A stretch of 64,000 nt of DNA, from positions 16,342,810-16,406,809 of the forward strand of contig CM042546.1 in the NCBI GenBank assembly GCA_023630585.1, given 5' to 3'. Below the pieces are notes generated by a model that searched no databases, was not told where the DNA came from, and saw only the letters and a list, made by a program, of their open reading frames with translations. Position 1 is the stretch's first letter, and each line of letters begins with the position of its first letter. The stretch comes from Cranoglanis bouderius. Taxonomy: Eukaryota; Chordata; Actinopteri; Siluriformes; Cranoglanididae. The position numbers and the translations under genes were made by a program. Positions 35,045 through 43,348 of this stretch are shown in pieces.

Positions 35045-35590
35045 ACATTATAAGAAATTCAAAGGAATGCTGTAGAGCAAAGATGCCTTCAAAATAATGA
35101 AATTAAATGTTTCTACATTTAATAAAAAAAAATACTGTAAAGAGCAGTAAACAGTAGTAAATGAAACAAAGTCAGTATTTGGTGTGACGATAAAATAAAA
35201 ATAGTAGTCTCTGGTACAATTAGTGCAGTTTTATAAGGAAATGAGCTGGTAAGTTTTATTGAGCATCTTGCAGAACCAGCCACAGTTCTTCTGGAGACTT
35301 TGATTTTTGCACTCGCTTCTTATTTTTGCAGCAAAACCCAGCAGCCTTCATTGTGTTTTTTGTCTGAAAAGAGTCTCTTAAGTAACATGCTGCTTTCTTT
35401 AATGACATACAGACATTTTTCTGTAACATTTAATTTTGTGCTAGAAAACTAATGTTTGGGAATCTAACATACAATCTAAGTTTTTGTACTGACTTGATAA
35501 TGTAGAAGTCATAAAATAAAAAAATCTACAACAGTGTTTGTACTAAAAAAAATAGGGTGCCTAAAACTTTTGCATATTCTACATATATAA
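35045..35590 (-). mobile_element. Family B-derived non-autonomous element, copy 1
   Basis: Aligns end to end with 54571-55121: 'ggaatgctgtagagcaaaga', 'agcagtaaacagtagtaaatg', 'gcatcttgcagaaccagccac', 'gcagcaaaacccagcagcc' and the right end 'ggtgcctaaaacttttgca'. Minus-strand reading retains SPEELWLVLQ…LPAHFLIKLQ, the C-terminal tail of a family B transposase, with the catalytic core deleted. The left tip is lost in this copy. Confidence 0.85.
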
Positions 35591-35594
35591 ATTC

Positions 35595-36840
35595 TGCTTA
35601 TTTCCAATTTTTAAAAAAATTAAATCTGGCCACGTTGAAAATCTGGGATTTTTTTCAATTGGAAATAAACTGAATGTTTTAGAATTTTGAAACATTTACA
35701 ACAAAGAAAGGAAATGTTAAATATCTTGAATATTTAATGTTCATGATTCAAGATTTCTAGGTCCCTGTTTAAATGTAAGCAAATTGTTAACTGTTTAACT
35801 GCTTTGTACAAAAGCTGCCATGCCTAATCTCTTCTGCAGAAGCATGTGTCAATAATATAATTTGTAATGGAAATTGTTGAAAAGAATGGAAAAAAAGCAT
35901 TTTCACTAATGGTCTCAGACTTTTGGATCCCACTGTACATATACTGTATACTGGCTATTTAAGGCTTTTTGGTAAACTTGCTACTGATCATCTGTCCCTG
36001 TAACTACAAGACAGCTTTGATGATGGTTTCATCAGAATGGTGGTATATTACTTAAAATAGTCCATTCTGCATTTTGCAAAATTCTTTGTAATTTTTTAAT
36101 TAATGTTTGAAAATCTACACACGAATGCAGAATTGATCATTTAAAAAAAGCTAAATGTACAGTATATTAAAAAATATATACTTCTCCATTGTACTCTCTA
36201 AACGTCTTGCTCCCATTTTCTGTCTTTCTTTCTCACTCCCTCTCCCCACTCTGTGTGTGTGTGCCCAAGCATCACTGGTTGTGTCCTGCAATGATAATAA
36301 CGGCAGTCGGAAAGATTATCACAGTCAGCCACTTGTGAACTTCAAGGTTAAAAGAGCATAGCACTTGTGGCTTTGTGTTTTCAAAAGAAAGGCTAATGAT
36401 GAATTAATTAGCTTTGCACTGTGCCTGCTCTTACTGCCCCCATCTGAGGACCTTATGCACAGAGCAGAATAATAGTTTTTCTCAGAAAGAAATATTTGGT
36501 ACTTATATGTTTTATTTAGGCCATTTTATAACTAAAATTTTGAGCGTTCATTATTTTTTCAATTATCGTTTTTACTGGTTTTGTAGCTAGAAAGTGCAAT
36601 GGGAATAGTTTGACTTTACATATTTGTTTGATGTATTGATTATTACTGGTATAATAGCTCAGGCTTTTATATTAAATTAATAATTTATTTTATTAAGAAA
36701 TAAGTGGTCACTCTTCAAAGTAGAATGCAGGAGATAAGAGGTGGAGATTTTTTATTTTTTTTTCATTTTCATTGATAACATTTGTTAATGGATGACTGCA
36801 ATTATAACAAAGACAATGAGAATGATTTGGACTACAGTTG
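35595..36840. other. Unassigned AT-rich sequence
   Basis: No gene recognised. A plus-strand 68-codon frame at 36155-36361 contains a short hydrophobic run but no motif, and the TG-rich part is simple sequence. Confidence 0.55.
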
Positions 36841-36846
36841 GTGTAC

Positions 36847-37529
36847 TGTTAGGGTTTTCCCCTCCGCGCTGCTCGCTGAGGCTAGCAAGTAGCGCACTTC
36901 CGCATTTCCCATTCACAGACTTTCGCTTTGTTTATTTCGCCACGTGTTTCTTTGTATTGGTTTATGTCATATCGTCGCCCCTGTATGTTTATTGGTTCTT
37001 TGTTTTTGGTTCACGTCATGTCTCCGCCCCTTTTTACTCATTGGTTCGGTGATTATGTTTCATCATTAGTTTCAGGTGTTTTATGTTTACGTTTAGTTTC
37101 ATTCCCTTTATTTAAACCCTTTTGTTTCTCTGCCTAAACACGGAGTATTAGACTCGTTGTCTGTTCCTTTGCTTTTGCACTTACCTCGCGTTTCCTGGAC
37201 TGTGGATTACTGCCTCGCCATTTTTGTGGATTATAGCCTTGCCATTTTGTGGATTACTGCCCTGTCATTTTTGTGGATTACTGCCTTGTCATTGTGTGGA
37301 TTACTGCCTTACTGTTTTGTGGATTACTGCCTTGCTATTTTTGTGAATTATTGCCTGGCCTTATTTGTGGATTACTGCCTTGCTAATTTTGTGGATTAGT
37401 GTCTGTTTTTTGACCCTACTGTTGCGTTGTGTTTTTCCCCCGTTCTCATAGTTTTGAATATGTTCTGTTATTTTTGGTTACCTTTAATAAAGTGACTTTT
37501 TCCCCAGCGCATGCATCCAGCCCCTGTTT
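36847..37529 (+). repeat. 5' LTR of LTR-A
   Basis: Starts tgttagggttttcccctcc. It contains nine tandem copies of a unit of about 23-26 bp (gtggattactgccttgc…, about 37199-37405), a TATA-like tttatttaaa at 37107-37116 and an AATAAA at 37486-37491. The shared LTR sequence ends near ccagcccctgttt at 37529. The sequence tggttcccgcctatgattcg just inside is a candidate primer-binding site; the matching tRNA is not identified. Confidence 0.88.
37107..37116 (+). promoter_or_regulatory. TATA-like box of the 5' LTR
   Basis: tttatttaaa followed by pyrimidine-rich 'cccttttgtttctctgcc'. The matching 43 or so bases are deleted from the 3' LTR, so only the 5' LTR retains this candidate core promoter. Confidence 0.5.
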
Positions 37530-37626
37530 GGTTCCCGCCTATGATTCGATTTCATTTCCCCAGTGGACATTTAGTTATCCCCCCAATGCCTACAATGGCT
37601 CTTGCGTTTACTCCCAGTATTTTCTT

Positions 37627-38130
37627 ATGCAGGCCCAGTATTATTTTTTTAAGTTGGAGGACCCCAAGCCCAGTGAGGAACAATGGCTGTGGTTCCTCCT
37701 ATCCCGTTTAGTCAGCTCAGCTCGCCGATGGGCGGAGCTTCACCTCACCAGTAGATCCACAAAACTGAATACAGTTTCTTGTTTTGTGGATCTCCTGATC
37801 CCGGTGTACAGGAGTCCAGATTTCAAGCCTGACCTTAAGATTTTTTTGAATAGGAGCCACCTGTCTGATCGGCCCAGCCGGCCATTCACCGAGCACTATG
37901 GGAGGGAGCTGGCCAACATGGTGGCCTGCACGTCTCAGCCCCTGACCCAGGAGTGCGCGACCGGGGGCTGCATCGGACAGGCCATTCTGCGGCATGTCAA
38001 CTCTGAGCTCCAGCCGGAGACCCAGCAGGAGGTCTCCCCAACAGAGCTCCCACTGGAGGTTAACCTGGTGACCTCCAGCCCCGAGCTCCAGCCAGAGACC
38101 CAGCAGGAGGTCTCCTCAGTGGAGCTCTGA
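37627..38130 (+). CDS. Gag-like ORF of LTR-A
   Basis: 167 codons from the ATG at 37627, ending at TGA 38128-38130. An upstream in-frame ATG at 37429 lies inside the LTR and is less likely. A central part, LFLLSRLVSSARRWAELHL-like with a following 'CFVDLLIPVYRSPDF', recalls the capsid helix pattern of Ty3/gypsy gag (…LLSG.ARDWA…F…F), but the match is weak. No zinc knuckle (CCHC) is seen. The end repeats PELQPETQQEVS twice. The next ORF starts 12 nt later in the same frame, so one TGA (followed by CTG) separates the two. Function unproven. Confidence 0.55.
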   Translation: MQAQYYFFKLEDPKPSEEQWLWFLLSRLVSSARRWAELHLTSRSTKLNTVSCFVDLLIPVYRSPDFKPDLKIFLNRSHLSDRPSRPFTEHYGRELANMVACTSQPLTQECATGGCIGQAILRHVNSELQPETQQEVSPTELPLEVNLVTSSPELQPETQQEVSSVEL

Positions 38131-38142
38131 CTGGGGGTCAAC

Positions 38143-39651
38143 ATGGTGACCTCCGCTCCAGCCCTGTTCCTGCCTGGGGTCAAAGTGGTGACCCCCACTC
38201 CAGCCCTGTTCCTGCCGGAGGTCCACGAGGGGACCTCCACTCAAGCCACGTTCCTGCCGGAGGTCCACGAGGGGACCTCCGCCCAAGCCACGTTCCTGCA
38301 GGAGGTCCGTGAGGGGACCTCCACCCAAGCCCCATTCCTGCCGGAGGTCCGCGAGGAGACCTCCGCTCAAGCCCCATTCCTGCCGGAGGTCTGCGAGGAG
38401 ACCTCCGCTCAAGCCACGCTCCTGCTGGAGGTCTACGAGGAGACCTCCGCTCAAGCCACGTTCCTGCCGGAGGTCCACAAGGGGACCTCTGCTCAAGCAA
38501 CATTCCTGCCGGAGGTCCACAAGGAGACCTCTGCCCAAGCCACGTCCATGCGGGAGGTCCACGGGATGACCTCCCCTCAAGCCACGTGCATGCGGGAGGT
38601 CCAAAGAAGGACCTCCTCTCCAGCCACGTCCATGCCGGAGGTCCATGGGATGACCTCCTCCCAATCCAAGTTCATGCCGGAGGTCCACGGGGTGACCTCC
38701 TCCCAAGCCAAGTTCAAGTCGGAGGTCCACGGGATGACCTCCTCCCAAGCCAAGTTCAAGTCGGCGGTCCACGGGATGACCTCCTCCCAAGCCAAGTTCA
38801 AGTCGGAGGTCCACGGGATGACATCCTCCCAAGCCAAGTTCATGTCGGAGGTCCATGGGATGACCTCCTGTCCAAGTCCATGTCCAAGTCCAGGTTCCTG
38901 TCCTAATCCAAGTCCATGTCCAAGTTCCAGTCCAGGTTCCAGTCCAAGTTCCGGTCCAGATTCCAGTCCAGATCCCAGTCCAGGTTCCTGTCCTAGCCCC
39001 TGTGCATGTCCAAGTCCATATCCCTGTCCATGTCCAGGTTCCTGCCCTAGTCCTAGTCCATGTCCAGGTTCCTGCCCTAGTCCAAGTCCATGTTCAAGTC
39101 CAAGTCCATGTCCAAGTTCTGGCCTAGATTCCAGTCCATGCCTCAGTTCATGCCCAGAGTCATGCCCCAGTCCATGTCCAGATTCATGCCCCAGTCCATG
39201 TCCAGATTCATGCCCAGATTCATGTCCCAGTCCATGCTTCAGTCTATTCCTCAGTCCATGCCCAGATTTATGCCCCAGTCCATATCCAGATTCAAGCCCA
39301 GATTCATGTCCCAGTCCATGCCTCAGTCCATGCCTCAGTCTATTGCCAGAGTCAAGCCAGGAGTCATGCCCAGAGTCAAGCTCCATTCCAAGCTCCAAGC
39401 CTAGCTCCATTCCAAGCCGAATTCGATTCCAAGTTCCCATCCAGTTTCCAGTCCAAGTCTCATGTCAAGTTCCACGCCAAGTTCCACGCCAAGGTCCAAG
39501 CCCTGTTCACGCCTGTGGCCGACGGGACGGCCGGCCACGCTCCCCTCATGGCTGTGGCCGACGGAATGGCCGGCCACGCTCCAGTCACGCTTGTGGCCGA
39601 TGGGACAGCCGGCCACGCTCCACTCATGCCAGTGGCCGACGAGACGGCTAA
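38143..39651 (+). CDS. 502-codon tandem-repeat ORF of LTR-A
   Basis: Three arrays in one frame. Residues 6-243: seventeen 14-residue units of the type QATFLPEVHEGTSA. Residues 244 to about 420: irregular Pro/Ser/Cys-rich PSPCPSPG-type repeats from 6- to 12-bp DNA units. Residues about 457-502: four units of the type CGRRDGRPRSPHG, the last truncated by TAA. No signal peptide, membrane segment or enzyme motif. All units are multiples of 3 bp, so other frames and the opposite strand are also largely open, and coding is therefore not proven by openness alone. It lies in frame with the gag-like ORF, after one TGA. It could be a gag extension, a spacer kept for RNA structure, or fortuitous. Confidence 0.5.
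   Translation: MVTSAPALFLPGVKVVTPTPALFLPEVHEGTSTQATFLPEVHEGTSAQATFLQEVREGTSTQAPFLPEVREETSAQAPFLPEVCEETSAQATLLLEVYEETSAQATFLPEVHKGTSAQATFLPEVHKETSAQATSMREVHGMTSPQATCMREVQRRTSSPATSMPEVHGMTSSQSKFMPEVHGVTSSQAKFKSEVHGMTSSQAKFKSAVHGMTSSQAKFKSEVHGMTSSQAKFMSEVHGMTSCPSPCPSPGSCPNPSPCPSSSPGSSPSSGPDSSPDPSPGSCPSPCACPSPYPCPCPGSCPSPSPCPGSCPSPSPCSSPSPCPSSGLDSSPCLSSCPESCPSPCPDSCPSPCPDSCPDSCPSPCFSLFLSPCPDLCPSPYPDSSPDSCPSPCLSPCLSLLPESSQESCPESSSIPSSKPSSIPSRIRFQVPIQFPVQVSCQVPRQVPRQGPSPVHACGRRDGRPRSPHGCGRRNGRPRSSHACGRWDSRPRSTHASGRRDG
38158..38871 (+). repeat. 17 x 42-bp minisatellite, each unit with an inverted repeat
   Basis: The array spans exactly 17 x 42 bp. The typical unit has the arms ggaggtcc and ggacctcc around a 6-nt loop (acgagg). 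Units 6 and 7 have ggaggtct and agacctcc, i.e. both arms changed together. Unit 1 has ggggtca and tgacccc. Units 10-17 mostly keep ggaggtc and gacctcc with a longer loop. Units 5, 8, 9, 15 and 16 have one or two mispairs or G-U-type pairs. The RNA could form a string of short hairpins. Confidence 0.93.
38872..39410 (+). repeat. Degenerate 6/12-bp array (ccaagtccatgt type)
   Basis: Short units such as ccaagtccatgt, ccaggttcctgt, ccagattcatgc and ccccagtccatg. Encodes Ser-Pro-Cys-rich sequence in the ORF frame. The period stays a multiple of 3 bp throughout, so the frame is preserved. Confidence 0.9.
39513..39651 (+). repeat. Four 39-bp units with gtggccg/cggccac arms
   Basis: Units start gtggccgacgggacggccgg. 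The first three carry arms gtggccg and cggccac around 10 nt; the fourth has lost the right arm. A second, unrelated repeat in the same ORF that again contains an inverted repeat per unit. Confidence 0.85.
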
Positions 39652-39782
39652 CCACGCTCCGCTCTGGCCTAGGAACTATGGACTATGCCTGCCTTGTGAC
39701 CTGGGGGGTAGAGATTATTATCTTGACCAGGGGCCCGGGCCCGCCAGAGGGGTCAGGACTTTGGCACTTCGAGAGAACTGCC

Positions 39783-39798
39783 TTTGGGGGGGGGGCTC
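39783..39798 (+). promoter_or_regulatory. Polypurine tract of LTR-A
   Basis: tttgggggggggggct immediately before the tgttag start of the 3' LTR; the expected plus-strand primer site for reverse transcription. Confidence 0.8.
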
Positions 39799-40604
39799 TG
39801 TTAGGGTTTTCCCCTCTGCACTGCTCGCTGAGGCTAGCGAGTAGCGCACTTCCGCATTTCCCATTCACAGACTCTCGCTTTGTTCATTTAGCCACGTGTT
39901 TCTTTGTTTTGGTTTATGTCATATCGCCGCCCCTGTATGTTTATTGGTTCTTTGTTTTTGGTTCACATCATGTCTCCGCCCCTTTTTACTCATTGGTTCG
40001 GTGATTATGTTTCATCATTAGTTTCAGGTGTTTTACATTTACGTTTAGTTTCAGGAGTATTAGACTCGTTGTCCGTTCCTTTGCTTTTGCACTTACCTCG
40101 CGTTTCCTGGACTGTGAATTACTGCCTCGCCATTTTTGTGGATTATAGCCTTGCCATTTTGTGGATTACTGCCCTGTCATTTTTGTGGATTACTGCTTTA
40201 CCGTTTTGTGGATTACTGCCTTGCTATTTTTGTGAATTATTGCCTGGCCTTATTTGTGGATTACTGCCTTGCTAATTCTGTGGATTAGTGTCTGTTTTTT
40301 GACCCTACCGTTGCGTTGTGTTTTTAACCTATTCTCATAGTTTTGAATATGTTCCATTATTTTTGGTTATCCTTAATAAAGTGGCAGTGGTAGCTCAGTG
40401 GTTAAGCTGTTGGGCTACTGAGCGGAAGGTCGTGAGTTCAAATCCCAGCACCACAAAGCTGCCACTGTTGGGCCCTTGAGCAAGGCCCTCAACTGCTCAG
40501 ATGTATAAATTAAATAAATGTCAGTAGCTCTGGATAAGGCTGTCTGCCAAATGCCATAAATGTAAAGTGACTTTTTCCTTAGCGCATGCATCCAGCCCCT
40601 GTTT
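39799..40604 (+). repeat. 3' LTR of LTR-A, interrupted by a SINE
   Basis: Matches the 5' LTR with three structural differences: loss of about 43 bp including the TATA-like box, eight rather than nine copies of the unit of about 25 bp, and insertion of a SINE with its 7-bp duplication at 40377-40569. Single-base differences are scattered, so the copy is not recent. Confidence 0.88.
40384..40562 (+). mobile_element. tRNA-derived SINE
   Basis: The head has a pol III A box (tagctcagtggttaagc) and B box (gtgagttcaaatccc) about 40 bp apart in a tRNA-like layout. The body reads 'gggcccttgagcaaggccctc' and the tail 'ctggataaggctgtctgccaaatgcc'. It is flanked by perfect taaagtg (40377-40383 and 40563-40569). 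It is inserted within the AATAAA/downstream region of the 3' LTR. The tail is shared with the LINE end at 30670-30935. Confidence 0.92.
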
Positions 40605-41490
40605 ATACTTTCTAACATGTACCTTGTAGGTGAATAGTTAGAAATTATGTGTGTCCAAAATATCACAAATTCTGCTTACTTGGACAGGTTTCAGTGGTAT
40701 AAAATGCTGAGAATCCCTTCATCTGGCAGCTTTTTAAAGCCAGCATACATGTATATTTTGTTGTACTAAATATCCCAGTCAGCCTGGTCAAAGATGGCAG
40801 AAAATACTGGCACAGTAGAGGAGCAATTTGTGGACAAATATGAATTATTACTATTGAATTAAATACATTTTTATTTCAGTCAAAATTTGTTGATGTAGTT
40901 TTAAAAAAAATGCTCTATTATCTATAGTGTTTATTTATTTTTAGGGAAAATACCCTTTGCAGAATTTAAATATAAGAATGATTGACACCTCAAAAAAAGA
41001 GAACAAGGAAACATATTTTTTACAGGAAAATTTTCTTTTTGTATATACTGAATTAGACTGTAAGATCAACTGAAAAAAATTCTTGAAATTTGTGCAAACT
41101 AGGGTACTGTATATTACTGTTTAAAACTTTTTTTTTTTTTTAGATTTTCTTTAACTTAACTAAGTGCTTACTTAATGGTCTTAATGGTGAATGTGAAGTT
41201 TGGTAGGTCTTGAATTGGAATTGAGTGGCCTTATCATGATATAACTTAGCTAGCTTTAGGGATATGCCACATTAGCTTACACTATGTAACTTTTTCAATT
41301 TATAACGAATATGTTGTATTTTTACATGAAGCTTATTTTTTTCTGATTGTATCATGCATTAAATGTGAATTCATTTAACAAGTATATGCAAAGGGTACAA
41401 TTGTTTAATATTATTCAATGTTAAAAATATTTGATTCCAGTAACACAAAAGTCACAACATTTCACTAAATATCTGGAAAAACATGCATGG
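40605..41490. other. Unassigned AT-rich sequence
   Basis: No gene or repeat family recognised. Confidence 0.55.
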
Positions 41491-41494
41491 TCTT

Positions 41495-41600
41495 TTTTCA
41501 ATCTTCAACAGCTCACTGTAGCCTCACATTCCTGTTCTTGGTTGACAGGAGTGGAACCGTTCGACAGTTGAAAAGAGTGGTTATTTGACCTATCACAGGA
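41495..41600 (-). mobile_element. Tc1-like family O fragment
   Basis: Shares 'tagcctcacattcctgttcttgg', 'gacaggagtggaacc' and 'aagagtggttatttga' with 18140-18310. Internal sequence of the 18-kb copy is deleted between 'ggaacc' and 'cagttg'. Confidence 0.65.
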
Positions 41601-41724
41601 ATGTCAGCTTGAGCTAATGGCCTTCCCTAAAATATCATTGGACACTCCAGTGGCCAGCCTAGAGTCTCTAGGTTGCTGCTCAATGTGTACTTTCATATTC
41701 ATATCTTGATGGAGAAAAAAACAA

Positions 41725-41905
41725 CCGCCTTGTTAAACCTCCTTGTCCATGGGTGTGTGAATGTGTGTGCGATTGTGCCCTGCGATGGATTGGCACCCAG
41801 TCCAGGGTGTCCCCCTCCTCATGCCCCAAGTCCCCTGGGATAGGCTCCAGGCTCCCCTGTGTAGGATAAGTGGTATAGAAAATGGATGGATGGATGGACA
41901 TTGAA
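41725..41905 (+). repeat. Fish LINE2/SINE 3' tail with ATGG microsatellite
   Basis: Reads 'gtgccctgcgatggattggc', 'gggataggctccaggctccc' and ends 'ggtatagaaaatggatggatgg'. This is the best-preserved of three copies and shows the expected (atgg)n end. Confidence 0.75.
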
Positions 41906-42242
41906 TATGTAACCATGGTTCTATGTCTGAGTGGAGGACTACCAGGGTGTTTTCCTTCCAAACTAGTGGAGTATTCCCAGGTGTCATTGCCTTGCAATGG
42001 AACAAAAGGTTGGAAAAGTAAGTGTTACTAAAAAGAAACAGCTGGAGGAACATTTTAGGTTAACTAATTAGGTTAATTGGCAACAGGTTAGTAACATGAT
42101 TGGGTATAAAAAGAGTATCTTAGAGAGGCAGAATCTCTCAGAAGCAAAGATGGGATGGAATCTGGATGGAAGCATATGTTGCTCTAGAACCTGTGTATAC
42201 CTTTCAGCGTTGATGGTGCTTTTCCAGATGTGCAAGCTGCCA

Positions 42243-42419
42243 CAGTTTGCATTGCACTCTTGGTCTTGCTTTGATTGTCTTCTCTTGTCACATCATTCTC
42301 TCCTGTCACTGGTTTATTGTTTTATGCTTGTTTTTTGCCACGTGTTCATAGCTTCTTTTGTGTTTATTTTCATTATTATTAAAATCATCTTCCCTTGCAT
42401 CTGCCTCCATTACGCGACA
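42243..42419 (+). repeat. 5' LTR of LTR-B, 3' part only
   Basis: Matches the last 165-177 bp of the 3' LTR ('acagtttgcattg', 'ccacgtgttcatagcttctttt', 'ttttcattatta') and ends gcgaca. The first 125 or so bp are gone; the neighbouring Tc1 fragment begins exactly there, so a deletion removed both sequences across the border. Confidence 0.82.
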
Positions 42420-42435
42420 GAAAGCAAGACCTTCA

Positions 42436-43254
42436 ATGAATGCAGCAGATTTTTTTGCCACCCAAAAGAAGATCTTGGAGTCCCTGAAGTTTGAACCTAA
42501 GGGGAGGGAATCATGGATCAGGGCCACAGAAGCATGGCTGAAGGCCATGCCTAAGATCTTTCCCCACCCTCCCTCCCCTGCTGCGGATCTCGCTCAGCCA
42601 ACCAACTCACCGGAGAATGCCGCTCAGCCTCCCTGTTCAGCTGAGGACGCCACTCAGCCTCCCTGTTCAGCTGATTACGTTGCTCCGTCTCTCAGTTCGG
42701 CCAAGAGCTCCGCTTTGCCTCCCTGCTCCGACTTGGATATCACTACGCTAGGCTTCTCTTCAGACGTCACTCCTCCTTCTTGCTCGGATGAGGACGTCGC
42801 TCCACATTCCTTCTCGACTGAGGACATCGCTCTGCCATCCTGCTCCGCTGAGGATGTCGCTCTGCCTCCATGCTCCGCTAAAGACATCACTCTGTTGCTC
42901 TGCTTTGCGCTGCTTGTCGCTCCCCCTTCTTGCTTCACGGAGGACATCGCTCCCCCCTCATGCTTCACAGAGAGCATCACTCCCCCTTCTGGCCTCACGG
43001 AGAACTTTGCTCCCCCCTCTGGCCTCGCGGAGAACTTCGCTCCCCCCTCTGGCCTTGCGGAGAACTTCGCTCCCCCCTCGGGCTCCGCCTTGAGCTTCAT
43101 TCCCCTTGCAGGAATGCAATCGATCCATGCCCAAGCCAGGCCAGGGATAACTCATAATCTCTCTGCGGTATGGAGGAGACCACCCAACATCTGTACCCCA
43201 GAGAACACGTCAAGCATCCGCTTTATGGCCCGGCAAGAGCTGACACTCAAGTAA
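42436..43254 (+). CDS. 272-residue repeat ORF of LTR-B
   Basis: From the ATG at 42436, 17 bp after the 5' LTR. Residues 1-50 are unique (NAADFFATQKKILESLKF, then RESWIRATEAWLKAMPKI), charged and helical in character, possibly a gag start. Residues about 56-220 consist of some 17 decapeptide units of the type SAEDVALPPC or LAENFAPPSG. A short unique tail follows and the frame stops at TAA 43252-43254. No known enzyme motif and no zinc knuckle. The ORF can be extended upstream to 42358 inside the LTR, but that start is less likely. It parallels the ORF pair in LTR-A. Whether it is translated is unknown. Confidence 0.5.
   Translation: MNAADFFATQKKILESLKFEPKGRESWIRATEAWLKAMPKIFPHPPSPAADLAQPTNSPENAAQPPCSAEDATQPPCSADYVAPSLSSAKSSALPPCSDLDITTLGFSSDVTPPSCSDEDVAPHSFSTEDIALPSCSAEDVALPPCSAKDITLLLCFALLVAPPSCFTEDIAPPSCFTESITPPSGLTENFAPPSGLAENFAPPSGLAENFAPPSGSALSFIPLAGMQSIHAQARPGITHNLSAVWRRPPNICTPENTSSIRFMARQELTLK
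42601..43100 (+). repeat. About seventeen 30-bp coding repeats in LTR-B
   Basis: Units such as cctcgcggagaacttcgctc + ccccctctgg; the last four are nearly identical and the upstream ones diverged. One unit near 42770 is 27 bp, and the frame is kept. Unlike LTR-A, the units do not contain a clear inverted repeat. Confidence 0.88.
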
Positions 43255-43348
43255 GTTTTGAAATGCTTAAGGACCTCTGGTCTGGGTATCCAGGACCCCC
43301 TCCTAAACTTATTATGTGCTTCGGGAGCCGCGCGTTAAGGGGGGGTTC

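Larger units (their letters stand above)
36847..40604 (+). mobile_element. Non-autonomous LTR retroelement with repeat-rich ORF (element LTR-A)
   Basis: Two related LTRs (36847-37529 and 39799-40604) in direct orientation flank 2.27 kb of internal DNA. The 3' LTR is preceded by a G-rich polypurine tract. Inside are a gag-like ORF and a long tandem-repeat ORF. No protease, RT, RNase H or integrase motif is present, so mobilisation would need another element's proteins. Whether it derives from Ty3/gypsy or BEL is not decided by the sequence alone; the gag-like look favours Ty3/gypsy. A target duplication is not certain: gtac before the 5' LTR and atac after the 3' LTR differ by one base. Confidence 0.88.

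Noticed and set aside
36155..36361. Possible exon in a plus-strand 68-codon frame
   Set aside because: It begins in AT-rich DNA and crosses pyrimidine and TG-rich simple sequence. No convincing acceptor/donor pair or family motif.
38116..38856. 246-codon minus-strand frame with a regular repeat
   Set aside because: It is the complementary strand of the 42-bp array. Because the unit length is a multiple of 3 and lacks stops, several frames stay open on both strands. LTR orientation and the polypurine tract place the transcript on the plus strand.
38158..38871. CRISPR-like look of the regular 42-bp repeats
   Set aside because: There are no unique spacers between repeats, units are contiguous, they lie between LTRs in a eukaryotic genome, and no cas genes are present.
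38577..39440. 287-codon minus-strand frame (GHGLGLGQEPG type)
   Set aside because: Antisense of the ccaagtccatgt array, same argument. No start context and no homology.
40384..40460. A functional tRNA gene
   Set aside because: A and B boxes are present but the cloverleaf is degraded, and the sequence continues into a SINE body and tail with a target duplication. It is a tRNA-derived SINE.
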